Assembly: GCF_011440305.1 (NCBI RefSeq)
Contig: NZ_JAAOIW010000002.1
Span: 674,084-738,083, forward strand
From: Paenibacillus agricola
GTDB lineage: Bacteria; Bacillota; Bacilli; Paenibacillales; NBRC-103111
Length of the DNA stretch: 64,000 nt
Reading direction: 5' to 3'
Every line of letters starts with the position of its first letter. Position 1 is the stretch's first letter. Of the stretch, positions 25,612-34,560 are shown in pieces. Both the position numbers and the translations under genes were made by a program. Under the pieces are notes generated by a model. That model was not told the DNA's origin. It saw nothing but the letters and a program-made list of their open reading frames with translations, and did not search any database.

Positions 25612-25694
25612 CGCTTACGAAGTAAGTTTTGCTAAAGCAAAACTCAGCAAATGCTTGCGAAGTAAGTTTTGCTAAAGCAAAACTCTAAGGAGGA
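25612..25694 (+). repeat. Tandem hairpin/Shine-Dalgarno leader element, site B
   Basis: Copy 1 (25612-25644) is CGCTTACGAAGTAA then GTTTTGC-TAAA-GCAAAACT. Copy 2 (25652-25684) is the same except that it begins TGCTTGCG. CTAAGGAGGA (25685-25694) follows copy 2 and is the ribosome site for the gene at 25701. Period 40 bp. The A-to-G change in copy 2 turns a T-A pair of the first stem into a G-U pair, so pairing is kept. Confidence 0.88.
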
Positions 25695-25700
25695 CTACTC

Positions 25701-25991
25701 ATGAGCTCGACCCGCCAAAAAATTCTGATTTTGCATTCCAGCGATCCCGATCTTGAATCCCGCACAGTTGCTTGGGCGCTGTATGACAGTACCATTCCTA
25801 AAGGACAGTTGCAGATGAACACAGGCGATTCCAATGAGCCGTTATATGGCTCGGTGCTGGACGCCATGCGTGATGGCTGGAATTTGATCCAGCTTCCGTC
25901 CATGCCAGTGTTCCGCAGTGGCTTCGAGCATGACCAAGGGCATCTGCCTTACGAATATGTATTGGAAAGAAAGGTGACAATCGATGAGTAG
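25701..25991 (+). CDS. Unrecognised 96-residue protein co-expressed with PhyH protein
   Basis: I do not recognise this family. The protein is small, soluble and acidic, with LILHSSDPDLESRTVAWALY and LYGSVLDAMRDGWNLIQLPS as its most structured parts and no cysteine, signal peptide or membrane segment. Its stop overlaps the start of the PhyH-family gene by eight bases, so the two are translationally coupled, and it carries the strong AAGGAGGA ribosome site of site B. By context it may be a partner or substrate-presenting protein for the dioxygenase; that is inference only. Confidence 0.75.
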   Translation: MSSTRQKILILHSSDPDLESRTVAWALYDSTIPKGQLQMNTGDSNEPLYGSVLDAMRDGWNLIQLPSMPVFRSGFEHDQGHLPYEYVLERKVTIDE

Positions 25992-26772
25992 CATAGAGAA
26001 GAAGCATCTGCTTACCGCTAAGCAAATGGCTGAATTCGCAGTCAACGGCTTTATCCGACTGGATGAAATCGTTCCGCAGGAATTGAATGAAGCCGCATAC
26101 AAGGAACAGCGTGAATTTCAAGGCAATGGCTCTACCTATTGGAATGAATCCCAGGTAATCCAGGATATATTCGAGCTGCCGCAGGTAAAGGGTGCTATCC
26201 AGAGCTTCGTTGGCCAATATCCGGTTTATGATCATTCCTTCATGCATATCGTTCGTGCCAAGCATCTTAAGGGGCAAGGCTACCATGCTGACTCCGTGAT
26301 TGATACACGCCCATTCGGCTACGATATCCAGGCGTTTTACTTCTCCCATGATGCTCCGGATGAGATGGGGCCCACCTTGGTGCTTCCAGGCTCGCATCTT
26401 CGCAAAGTAAGTAACGGCAGCATTGGCCGCTACAAAAACATCGTCGGCCAGCAACGCATGGTATCCAAAGCCGGCACAATTGGCTTCCTCCACCATGGTA
26501 TCTGGCATTGTGCACAGCCGAACCATACGGACGAAACCCGCTATGTGTTCAAGCTGCGGCTTCGCCCCGGCCAGGAGCAGCGCAGCCTGTTTAACACCGA
26601 TGGTTATAACAGCGAGGAGGTACGCGACGTATTCAAGAAAGCCTACCATCCTTGGTGCGGTGATGAGGCTCGTGTCAACCAAATCCAAACCGCCAAATTT
26701 TGGCGTTACTTATGTGGCGATGACAAGGTGGATACTTCGTTTGAAGGCGCATTGACCCGTATGGGACAATAG
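25984..26772 (+). CDS. PhyH-like Fe(II)/2-oxoglutarate dioxygenase family protein
   Basis: A 262-residue dioxygenase-like protein. The iron ligands are H-x-D in GQGYHADSVIDTRPFGYDIQ and the distal histidine in LHHGIWHCAQPN, with R and Y of DETRYVFKLRLRP following, as in PhyH enzymes that bind 2-oxoglutarate by an arginine. LVLPGSHLRK is the usual linker between the two. It is coupled to the 96-aa gene upstream and followed by a strong terminator. The substrate is unknown. Its AraC regulator and a leader element shared with two glycosidase-like genes point to carbohydrate or secondary-metabolite catabolism. Confidence 0.83.
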   Translation: MSSIEKKHLLTAKQMAEFAVNGFIRLDEIVPQELNEAAYKEQREFQGNGSTYWNESQVIQDIFELPQVKGAIQSFVGQYPVYDHSFMHIVRAKHLKGQGYHADSVIDTRPFGYDIQAFYFSHDAPDEMGPTLVLPGSHLRKVSNGSIGRYKNIVGQQRMVSKAGTIGFLHHGIWHCAQPNHTDETRYVFKLRLRPGQEQRSLFNTDGYNSEEVRDVFKKAYHPWCGDEARVNQIQTAKFWRYLCGDDKVDTSFEGALTRMGQ

Positions 26773-26781
26773 CGGTACAAA

Positions 26782-26825
26782 AAGGCTGGGGCTCAAGTCG
26801 AATGACTTAAGCTCCAGCCTCTTTT
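26782..26825 (+). terminator. Terminator of the 96-aa/PhyH operon
   Basis: AAGGCTGGGGCT...AGTC, loop GAAT, GACT...AGCTCCAGCCT followed by CTTTT: a long, nearly perfect stem ten bases after the PhyH stop. Confidence 0.85.
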
Positions 26826-26872
26826 CTTAATAAAGCATATCAAATAACTTTCTTATTGGTAGGATATAATAG

Positions 26873-27691
26873 CTACTCTTCACTTGCCCGCTTCACGATT
26901 TCGATAACCGCGGCACGGTTAAGCTTTTCTTCACCAGCCTCTAAGGCAGCAAGTGTCCCATGGGCAAGCGCCAATGGTAATTTGCAGAAATCAAAAACGG
27001 GACCCGGGGTAAGATTAGCGACATAGCGATCCGCCAAAGCCAGGTTACCACGCGTGTAGGCAAACATTTCCTCCGTTCCCCAGTTATCGGGAAAGTAGTC
27101 CACGCCCCGTTCCATATCCTCTTTGCGGTTACGAAGAATATTAACGGCCTGTAAGCCACGCCCAAAAGCCACCGCTTCGTTATAGTCCGATTTCGTCCCG
27201 TCATGCCACTGCCATAGCTCCGACAGCAAGACGCCAACCGCCCCCGCTACGCTATAGGTATAGCCGTCGAGATCCTCCTTGGTATGGATCTGCCAGTCCT
27301 TTTCCACCCATTCGCCCATTTCCTTGGCCATCGTTGATGTTGAATCCCGAACCACATGGCTGGCCGATACTGGGCAAAATCTCACCCAATCCCCTATTCG
27401 CAGCGTAACACTTGGCAACACGGATTCGTATGGCTTAAATAGCTCTGCCAAGGGCTCGTCAATGGCAGGCTCCTTCAAAATCACGCTGATTCTATGCAGC
27501 AGCCCCATCTTAACCTCGGCGGATAAAGAAGCATCGTCCTCGATCTCATCAATAGCACGCATACATAGGTATGCCGAAGCAACCGCCTCCTGAAGTCCCG
27601 GAACAAGGCGGCTGATTGGTATAAAAAAGGTCCGGCTGGTAGCCGCTAATACGTCCATCGCTTCTGTATATAAATCGGTAGTTTCATTCAT
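26873..27691 (-). CDS. Squalene/phytoene synthase family protein
   Basis: A 272-residue member of the trans-prenyl head-to-head condensing family. The first Asp-rich motif is RAIDEIEDD (residues 45-53). The second, NILRNRKEDMERG (184-196), has asparagine at 188 where most family members have aspartate (LRDxxED). Such enzymes join two farnesyl or geranylgeranyl diphosphates into squalene or phytoene via a cyclopropyl intermediate. The gene is alone, without the desaturases or cyclase that would reveal carotenoid or hopanoid production. The N188 change could reduce the second metal site. Confidence 0.85.
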   Translation of the reverse strand: MNETTDLYTEAMDVLAATSRTFFIPISRLVPGLQEAVASAYLCMRAIDEIEDDASLSAEVKMGLLHRISVILKEPAIDEPLAELFKPYESVLPSVTLRIGDWVRFCPVSASHVVRDSTSTMAKEMGEWVEKDWQIHTKEDLDGYTYSVAGAVGVLLSELWQWHDGTKSDYNEAVAFGRGLQAVNILRNRKEDMERGVDYFPDNWGTEEMFAYTRGNLALADRYVANLTPGPVFDFCKLPLALAHGTLAALEAGEEKLNRAAVIEIVKRASEE

Positions 27692-27822
27692 TGTGTGGAT
27701 GCCTTTCTTTTTATGAATTTTGCAATCAAAAACATGTATTCCTTCATATTACCCTTTAAATGAGGTTAGACCCCAACATTCACAGCAAATTGCCACTATT
27801 TACAGGTTCAAAGCTCTTAAGG

Positions 27823-28875
27823 TTATTTTATGATGTTTTGCCCTACAAAAACAAGCCCCATTTCATCCACAAAATTAGTTGCCATCATTTCGGCAATTAA
27901 TAGAGGATCTGAGGTTTGTCCTAAAACCCACATCATTTTCGTAACAAGCGCCTCCGTCGTCATATCATAACCGGAAAGCACACCCGCCTCCAAAGCTTTT
28001 TGCCCCACCTCATAAATGTTCAGGTTAGAGCCTTCATACAAGCATTGCGTCGTTATAACCACACATATACCGCTTTTGACCAGATTTTCGATTTTTTCGA
28101 GCAGGCTTCTTTCCTGAAAAGGAATCCCCCCTAGACCAAAGCCTTCTATAATTAACCCTTTATAGCCCATTGCTTGAATCGCATCGAACCACTCAGGCTT
28201 CATTCCGGGAATAAGCTTCAGCACCAATACTTCATTACAATAGCTGCTGTTAAAAGGATGCTCCTTTGGAACCTTCATCGTCTTGCCAAATCCAGCTTCG
28301 CCAGAAATGCCAGGAGCTTCAGAATGGACATGAATGTTGCCATTTTCAATATGTCCGAGGTATGGATAATTAATGCTTTCTATCGCATTATAGCTTCTCG
28401 TCCTGACTTTGGAAGCGCGGCAGCCCTTTATGATGTTGCCATCAAATACGACCAGCACACCCGTTAAATTTCCACATGCAGCAATAAAGGCATCCAGCAA
28501 ATTCCGCCTGGCGTCGCCTCCTTGGACCATAATCGAATCCTGCGACCCCGTTATAACAACCGGCTTGTCCAAAGTGCCCATCATAAAGCTTAAGGCTGAG
28601 GCGGTATAAGCCATTGTATCAGTTCCATGAGCAATGACAACGCCATCATAATCCTCCAAGGCCGCCCTTGCTTCATCAGCGATTTTCGCCCAATGCTCCG
28701 GCTGCATATTCGTACTATCCAGGCTCATCAGCGTCATCGCTTCCACCTCACATAGCATACGCAGCTCGGGAACGGCTTGCAACAGATCCTCAGCAGTTTG
28801 GGTCGGGGTTAGGGCACCACCACGAAGGGAAGAAGATATGGTACCCCCCGTATTCACAAATAAAATTCGCTGCAT
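27823..28875 (-). CDS. L-asparaginase family protein (type I)
   Basis: A 350-residue asparaginase/glutaminase-fold enzyme. The first catalytic threonine lies in NTGGTISS near residue 12 and the second in VIAHGTDTMAYTAS, with the usual lysine region after it (VITGSQDSIMVQGGDARRN). Length and the lack of a signal peptide fit the cytoplasmic type I enzymes that hydrolyse asparagine to aspartate and ammonia. It is a stand-alone gene with a promoter in the 28876-29000 region. Confidence 0.88.
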   Translation of the reverse strand: MQRILFVNTGGTISSSLRGGALTPTQTAEDLLQAVPELRMLCEVEAMTLMSLDSTNMQPEHWAKIADEARAALEDYDGVVIAHGTDTMAYTASALSFMMGTLDKPVVITGSQDSIMVQGGDARRNLLDAFIAACGNLTGVLVVFDGNIIKGCRASKVRTRSYNAIESINYPYLGHIENGNIHVHSEAPGISGEAGFGKTMKVPKEHPFNSSYCNEVLVLKLIPGMKPEWFDAIQAMGYKGLIIEGFGLGGIPFQERSLLEKIENLVKSGICVVITTQCLYEGSNLNIYEVGQKALEAGVLSGYDMTTEALVTKMMWVLGQTSDPLLIAEMMATNFVDEMGLVFVGQNIIK

Positions 28876-29254
28876 TGACGGGCTCCTCCAAGCTTTAGTC
28901 AGGATAGACTCCTATACTTTTATGCTTCTAAGTACATCTTCATTTTATAAACTATACACTTCGCAGGAAGCTTTTTCAAACAAACGCTTAAAGTTAAGGC
29001 TCCTGCTATGTAAAAAGAAAAGGAGCATCCCTAGGGGAATGCTCCAAGTTGCTGCGTGGTGCGATTCAACATCACCGCCGATGCTCGTATAGCCGTTCAC
29101 ATTGCCAAAAATAACCGTCCGCTGCCCGTTATTAAATCGCTGCCGCTCAATAACATCAGGTTTGAACACGCGTATGTGTCCAGCAAAGAGCTGCCCTTAT
29201 GCTGGCTCCTGAACCGGATCACCTCCCGGCCGCCATCTGGCACAACGTTCATAT
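28876..29254. other. Intergenic region with terminator and possible coding debris
   Basis: It holds a terminator (29013-29045) and, between 29046 and 29200 on the minus strand, an open stretch reading VFKPDVIERQRFNNGQRTV then IFGNVNGYTSIGGDVESHH. It has coding-like composition but runs into the terminator and starts after an in-frame stop. It looks like the tail of a lost gene; I do not recognise the family. Confidence 0.35.
29013..29045 (-). terminator. Terminator downstream of the sensor-type AraC gene
   Basis: On the minus strand GGAGCATTCCCC pairs with GGGATGCTCC across a two-base loop region, followed by TTTTCTTTTT. It is the first terminator after the AraC sensor gene ending at 29255. 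Confidence 0.75.
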
Positions 29255-31600
29255 CTACTCCCCCTTATTCGCTTCGCGGTATTCACCGGGTGAAACCCCT
29301 TCCTGCTTGCGAAACTGCCGGGTGAAGTTCTGCGAATTGCTGTACCTCAATTTATCGGCAATATCGGCTATCCGCATATCCGTTTCCAGTAGAAACTGCT
29401 TCGCCTTATCCATCCGGTAGCGCACTAAATATTCGCCGAAATTGACGCCGGTTTCCTCCAGAAACAAGCGCCGCAAATAATTCGGGGAATAGTTCAGTCT
29501 GGAAGCACATAGCTCCAATGTCAGGTCGCTGTCGAATTCCGCTTCGATCATATGGATCAGCTTCATTGACACCCTTTTTTTGGGGGTGCCTTTGCCTGCA
29601 TCAAAATAAGCGGTTAATGGGCTCAAAATTTGCTCCATCAGCCACTTTTCCAGCTCCTCGCCGGCCTTCAGCTGGACGATTTGCTCAAGCAGCGGCATTT
29701 TCCCCTTAAAGATTTCCGGAAAATACGCCCCTGGCTCGGGCACCATATTCATCAGATTCACGACCAGCCTGCACAAACAAAACTGGTATTCGTTGTAGGT
29801 TAATTCGGCGCTACGAATTTCCCGTACAAGCTGGCGCAGGCATTCTTTGACCGTGCCTGTACCTTCGAATTTAATGGCATAGATCAGCTCGTTCTCCAAT
29901 TGCATCGGCAATGTCATGTAGGATGATTCCTCCGGCCATATCTCTTCTATGCAGATGACCGCTTCATCCTCATAACGGATTCGGTATTTCAATGCCTCCA
30001 CGCTTTCCTGGAAAGCTTTCTGGGCATTTGCCAGCCCTTGGTAGGTATCGCTAATCCCGATATTGACACTAATTTTCAAAACATCCTTCAGCGCATCCTG
30101 GATCTGGTTGCCGATCGCTACCTTGAAGGCTTTGAACAATGACTGTGTATCCTGCCTGCCACCAACCACAACGAGAACCGCTTCATCCACAATAACGATG
30201 CACAGCTGGTGGTCTGCTGGAACGATTTCGCCGACGACATTATAGATCGCAAACAAAATCAGGTCGGTATCCGTTTTCTTATACACATTTTCCGCAAAGG
30301 TATCCACGCTAATGTTCAGCACACTCATCCATTTCCAAGACTGGCTATGCGGGAACAAGCCGCGGTGATCCTCGATTTTCATCTTGGACAGCTGACCTTT
30401 AAGCAGCCGCAGCACATAATACTCGCGGATATACCTTAGCTGCTCCTTAAGCTCATTCGACATTTGCTGATTGTTCTTAGCCATCGTATCAAACCGTTCA
30501 TAGATGCCCTGCAATTCATCCCGATCCTCCGCAGTTAGCTCCGCGCCATCCTTGCTTCTGATTGCATCGAACAGCTTCTGGATCGGGTTATAGATTTTTC
30601 CGGTCAGCTTAAGCGCCACAATCCAAGCCACGAGCAGCATGATAAAGCTGACGACAATCGTATATAAGCCGATCGACCGGGAATCCTTGCGGATATCTTC
30701 AATAGGCACCATCGTGATGTAATGCCAGCCGTTGTAGCTGGATCTTCCATAGCTGATGCCCATGGAATCCCCATTAAGCTGAGTCTCGAAATAGCCGCTA
30801 GGCTTGGAGGCCAGCCTGATTTGGTTGACATAACCAAGCACGGACACATCCTTGCCGATCATAGAGGCATCATTGCTAAAGATCGTTCGGTATTTATCAT
30901 CGAGAATGACAAGACCCTCCGCTGGACTCTGCTTATTGTTGCCATCAAGGATGGCGGCCCCGTCTGCCCGTAGATTCGATACAATCATCTCGATCAACGC
31001 ATCACGAGGAATTTGCACAACAAGCAGTCCCTTCGGATTAGGCGAATTAATCGGCACCTTGGCAACCAGGCTGATGCCATCAATCGCTTCATAGCCGTTC
31101 TCCCGCTGGGGGCTTTTCAATTTCTTCTCCTCATAGGTCCAATAATTGGAGCGAGGTGTTTGGATATAGGCAGCAAGCTGCTCATCATTTTTGATATCGT
31201 CCAGAGGGAACGCCCCCCGGTTATCGATCGCCCATTGTTTGTCCAGATTAATCACATATACATTTTGCACCGGTAGCTGATACCTTTGCAGATTATGCAT
31301 CCCTTCGAATAACTGGTCGTACACCTGAAAATCAAAGGAGGCCAGCTCCTGCTCCATAGCCGTACCATACAGTGTGGATTTAATGAAAGGTACAACCATA
31401 TTATCAATTAGCCTTAACGTCTGCTCCATGCGCATCTGGTTTTGCAGCATCACGTTAACGTTCGCTTCGACAACCCTCTTTTCAATCTCATCTGAGGAGC
31501 GGTAATATGAAGCAATGCTTACGACAAGCACAGGTAAGGTAACAAGTATAAAAATAAATAAGCGCAGCTTCCCCAGAATTTTAGTGCGATTCCGACTCAC
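29255..31600 (-). CDS. Membrane sensor AraC family regulator (Cache-type extracellular domain)
   Basis: A 781-residue regulator that joins sensing and DNA binding in one chain. Membrane segments at about 10-31 and 309-331 flank an extracellular region of 275 residues with Cache-like features (VYVINLDKQWAIDNRG, GWHYITMVPIEDIRKDSRS). A cytoplasmic HAMP/linker and a large GGDEF-like fold follow (LSVNIG-type segment LKISVNIGISDTYQGLANAQ). The AraC domain is at about 680-781 (LTLELCASRLNYSPNYLRRLF and IADIADKLRYSNSQNFTRQF). Proteins of this build sit beside Lpl-type sugar transporters and activate them, so the locus at 31723-36460 is the likely target. Confidence 0.88.
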   Translation of the reverse strand: MSRNRTKILGKLRLFIFILVTLPVLVVSIASYYRSSDEIEKRVVEANVNVMLQNQMRMEQTLRLIDNMVVPFIKSTLYGTAMEQELASFDFQVYDQLFEGMHNLQRYQLPVQNVYVINLDKQWAIDNRGAFPLDDIKNDEQLAAYIQTPRSNYWTYEEKKLKSPQRENGYEAIDGISLVAKVPINSPNPKGLLVVQIPRDALIEMIVSNLRADGAAILDGNNKQSPAEGLVILDDKYRTIFSNDASMIGKDVSVLGYVNQIRLASKPSGYFETQLNGDSMGISYGRSSYNGWHYITMVPIEDIRKDSRSIGLYTIVVSFIMLLVAWIVALKLTGKIYNPIQKLFDAIRSKDGAELTAEDRDELQGIYERFDTMAKNNQQMSNELKEQLRYIREYYVLRLLKGQLSKMKIEDHRGLFPHSQSWKWMSVLNISVDTFAENVYKKTDTDLILFAIYNVVGEIVPADHQLCIVIVDEAVLVVVGGRQDTQSLFKAFKVAIGNQIQDALKDVLKISVNIGISDTYQGLANAQKAFQESVEALKYRIRYEDEAVICIEEIWPEESSYMTLPMQLENELIYAIKFEGTGTVKECLRQLVREIRSAELTYNEYQFCLCRLVVNLMNMVPEPGAYFPEIFKGKMPLLEQIVQLKAGEELEKWLMEQILSPLTAYFDAGKGTPKKRVSMKLIHMIEAEFDSDLTLELCASRLNYSPNYLRRLFLEETGVNFGEYLVRYRMDKAKQFLLETDMRIADIADKLRYSNSQNFTRQFRKQEGVSPGEYREANKGE

Positions 31601-31722
31601 CTTATGACCTCCAGCGTTCCAGTTGGGAATTGATGCCTACATCTTTGATACCTGTATTATACCATGCACCCGCAGCCAGTCTCGCAGAAAGACAAGCTAA
31701 TATTAGAACAGGCAGCCCCCGG

Positions 31723-32997
31723 CTAGAGCAAATAACCCCGTTTGCTCATTTCAAGCGAGACCTCCTCGCCCGGGACGGCCCTGAACCGGTTGCCGCCGGC
31801 AATGGCTCCCGCAGCGGCAAACCCAATCGCCTCCCCGGTTGCGACGGCATTGGAGGTAACGCGATAGGAAGCATGGGCGAAGAAATCGCCGCTGATACAG
31901 CGCCCGGCAAGCCCGAGATTATCCAAACCCGCCGCTATTAAGCTGCGGTAGGGGATCTGGTAAGGCTGGGTCACGACCCCGCCGTTCCCGTATCCGTGGG
32001 ATTGGCCTGGCTCCATCGCATGGATGTCTACCTTGAACTTGACGAGGCAAACGCCGTCCCCGAAGGCTTGGCCCGAGGTGATGTCCGCAAGCCCCAGCAT
32101 ATAATCCCCTTGGATTCGCCGACCTTCCCGTAAACCAATATGGGCAGGAGTCGTAACCAGCCGAAGCTGGCTCCAGCCCGCTTCGTCCCTGAGTCTTTGG
32201 ACAATGGTATTGATTTCCTTTCTTGCTTGGATGGTAGCCTTCGTAATATCCAGGATTTTATCGCTGTGGACACGAAACTGGTGGTTAACCGATAAAATAC
32301 AAAGCCCTGCCCACGGAAGCTCAATAATCGTCGGGGCTTTGTTGCTCGGCACGATGCCATAGGTGTCCAGAAAGTCGTTGAACTCTCTTTTTTTCTCATA
32401 GGTTTGCATCTGTGTGAAGGCTTCGGGGACACCCGAGACGATCGCCAGCATGCTGGCGGGCTGGATGCTGCCTGTCTCTGGATGCCCCAACTCGAATGCG
32501 CAGCCTGCCTGCGCTGCCAAATCTCCATTGCCGGTGCAATCAATGAAGATCTTGCCAGCAATGCCCATTCTTCCTTGGCTGCTTTCCGTAAGTACTGCTT
32601 GAATGCTGCTGCCCTCCTTGGCTACAGCCACTACCCTCGTATGCAGCAGCACCTCAATTCCCGCCTCGGTGCATAAGTCCTCCAGCAATACCTTCAAGGC
32701 TTCCACATCATAAACAAAATTCACCTGATTGCCTCTGGGTAATACCGCGCTCAGTGCGGTCAATCTGGCCTTAATTAAGGCGAGGATACCGCCTTTTCCC
32801 TCTACATCAAGAATGACTGATAAGCAGCCTGAGGTCCAGATGCCGCCCAGGCAGCCTCCTGCGTCAAGCAGAATTGTCCGTAGTCCCTGCCCGGCAGCAG
32901 ACAAAGCGGCAGCAATACCTGCCGGTCCCGCTCCGCATACAACCACATCATAATGACCCATAAGCTCAATTTCACGTTCTTGCTCACGCACATACAT
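31723..32997 (-). CDS. FAD-dependent oxidoreductase (FAD_oxidored family)
   Basis: A 424-residue flavoprotein. The dinucleotide-binding motif is VVCGAGPAGIAAALSAAGQG followed by LDAGGCLGGIWTSG, and a second family motif is FIDCTGNGDLAAQAGCAFELG. It belongs to the PF12831 family, common in Paenibacillus sugar-utilisation loci where substrate is unknown. It starts 15 bp before the end of the binding-protein gene's downstream spacer and is therefore the last gene of the transporter operon. There is no signal peptide, so it acts on the imported compound or a derivative in the cytoplasm. Confidence 0.87.
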   Translation of the reverse strand: MYVREQEREIELMGHYDVVVCGAGPAGIAAALSAAGQGLRTILLDAGGCLGGIWTSGCLSVILDVEGKGGILALIKARLTALSAVLPRGNQVNFVYDVEALKVLLEDLCTEAGIEVLLHTRVVAVAKEGSSIQAVLTESSQGRMGIAGKIFIDCTGNGDLAAQAGCAFELGHPETGSIQPASMLAIVSGVPEAFTQMQTYEKKREFNDFLDTYGIVPSNKAPTIIELPWAGLCILSVNHQFRVHSDKILDITKATIQARKEINTIVQRLRDEAGWSQLRLVTTPAHIGLREGRRIQGDYMLGLADITSGQAFGDGVCLVKFKVDIHAMEPGQSHGYGNGGVVTQPYQIPYRSLIAAGLDNLGLAGRCISGDFFAHASYRVTSNAVATGEAIGFAAAGAIAGGNRFRAVPGEEVSLEMSKRGYLL

Positions 32998-33012
32998 CGG
33001 TCTTGTCCCTCC

Positions 33013-34527
33013 CTATTTCTTCAGCTTGGCATATTCAGCTTTGTATTCCTCGATCATTTTGTCGCCGCCGTCCTTGCGCCATTGCTCAATGGCAGCCTTC
33101 CAGCCCTTGTCGTCGATCACACCCATAATAAACTTGATTTTGGCATCATCAATACCCTTTTGCAGCTTCGCGCCCTTTTCCAAATAGGTAGCTGAATCAA
33201 GCGGGGCAAATGGGTTGACAACAGCCACCTTTTCATTGTCCAGCAGCATCTTATTCGCCTTGGCCTCTTCTGCCCTCATGACAGCCTTCGGAATCGCGTC
33301 TCCACGGTACAAGCCCAGCTCCCAGCCCACGCGGCGGTTTGTTGGGTCCTCCGGCTTCAATCTCTCCGCTTTACCATCCACAACCTTGTATTCCACACCC
33401 TCAACACCGTGAACGAGCAGGTTTTGCATGTCCTTATCCAGCAATTTGTCAAAATACGTGAGGATTTGCTTCAATTCTTCCTCGGTTTTCACTGTAGTTT
33501 TCGGAATCAGGAAGATGCCGGTATAACCGCTTTCTGCGATGCTGCGATTGCCGTCATTGCCGCTAAATCTGGAGATCGCGTCGATCTTGGCAGTAGGAAA
33601 CAGCTTAAACATCGGATCGAACTTGCCGATATCCTGGAGGTCGCCCAATATATGCAGCTTAGCGCCTGCTTTGCCTTTCATAAATGAATCATGTTTTTGG
33701 CTTTCCTCCATAATCCCGAAATCCTGGTTTAATATTTTCTCGTCATAAAGCTTTTTATAAAAATTCAGCATATTCATGTACGCATCGGTGGCAAAATCCG
33801 GTGTACCCTCCGCACTCCAAGCATTAGGAGCCCCAAACCATCCGGCAACACTTGTAGCCTTATCCAGCCCTTTGTAATCGACCAGGCCAATCGTATCATC
33901 CTTGCCATTACGGTCGGGATCATTAAAGGTGAATGCCTTCAGCAGGTTATAAACCTCATCGAGGTTTTGCGGCTCCTTCATCCCCAGATTTTCCATCCAG
34001 TCCTGGCGGTAAATAAGCGCTCTTCTTGCCAGGTCCCGCGTCCGGTACAGACCGAAGGTTTTGCCATCCACAGAGGAATTGCTTAGCTGCGCCTTCTCCA
34101 ATTTGCTGCCCAAATTTGGATAGCTTTTCAGATACGGCCCCAGCTCCCAAAACATCCCCGAACGGATGCTATTGCGGAGCAGCGGATCTTTATCGTTGGT
34201 GACCATCAGCACCTTGGGCAAATCGTTTGCTGCCATCATCGTGGCAACCTTGTCATTATAAGCCGAGCTTGGAACCCAAGTAATAGTAAGCTCTGTATTC
34301 GTATGCTCCTGTACCTTCAGCAGAATCGGATTATCCTTTTTGGGCGCCTCCGCTTCATAAAATACATTGAGCATCGTAATTTTCACCGGCTCCTTCTTTT
34401 GATTAACGGCAGGCGCTTGGGCGCCAGCCTCCTGCTTCACTGGAGTCCCCGCGCTGCAAGCCCCCAATACACCAACAGCTACGCTCAATGTGGATACGAA
34501 TAACAAATTCCTGTTTAACTTCTTCAT
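33013..34527 (-). CDS. Extracellular solute-binding lipoprotein (LplA-like)
   Basis: A 504-residue substrate-binding lipoprotein of the CUT1 (family 1) type. The signal peptide ends in VAVGVLGAC with the lipid-anchored cysteine at residue 24, followed by a short disordered linker (SAGTPVKQEAGAQ). I start it at the ATG at 34527 because GAGAGGGG lies eight bases upstream; an ATG 27 bases earlier lacks a site. The mature part resembles LplA/YtcQ proteins for oligosaccharides. The two permease genes are upstream in the same operon. No ATPase is encoded nearby, as usual for systems served by a shared MsmX-type ATPase. Confidence 0.9.
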   Translation of the reverse strand: MKKLNRNLLFVSTLSVAVGVLGACSAGTPVKQEAGAQAPAVNQKKEPVKITMLNVFYEAEAPKKDNPILLKVQEHTNTELTITWVPSSAYNDKVATMMAANDLPKVLMVTNDKDPLLRNSIRSGMFWELGPYLKSYPNLGSKLEKAQLSNSSVDGKTFGLYRTRDLARRALIYRQDWMENLGMKEPQNLDEVYNLLKAFTFNDPDRNGKDDTIGLVDYKGLDKATSVAGWFGAPNAWSAEGTPDFATDAYMNMLNFYKKLYDEKILNQDFGIMEESQKHDSFMKGKAGAKLHILGDLQDIGKFDPMFKLFPTAKIDAISRFSGNDGNRSIAESGYTGIFLIPKTTVKTEEELKQILTYFDKLLDKDMQNLLVHGVEGVEYKVVDGKAERLKPEDPTNRRVGWELGLYRGDAIPKAVMRAEEAKANKMLLDNEKVAVVNPFAPLDSATYLEKGAKLQKGIDDAKIKFIMGVIDDKGWKAAIEQWRKDGGDKMIEEYKAEYAKLKK

Positions 34528-34560
34528 CTTTGTTTCCCCTCTCTCAATCATCATTGTGTA

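Noticed and set aside
25605-25626. Catabolite response element in the leader module (GGCAAACGCTTACG)
   Set aside because: It resembles a cre core at one site only. The other sites do not keep the flanking bases, so the CGCTTACG part is better explained by the hairpin.
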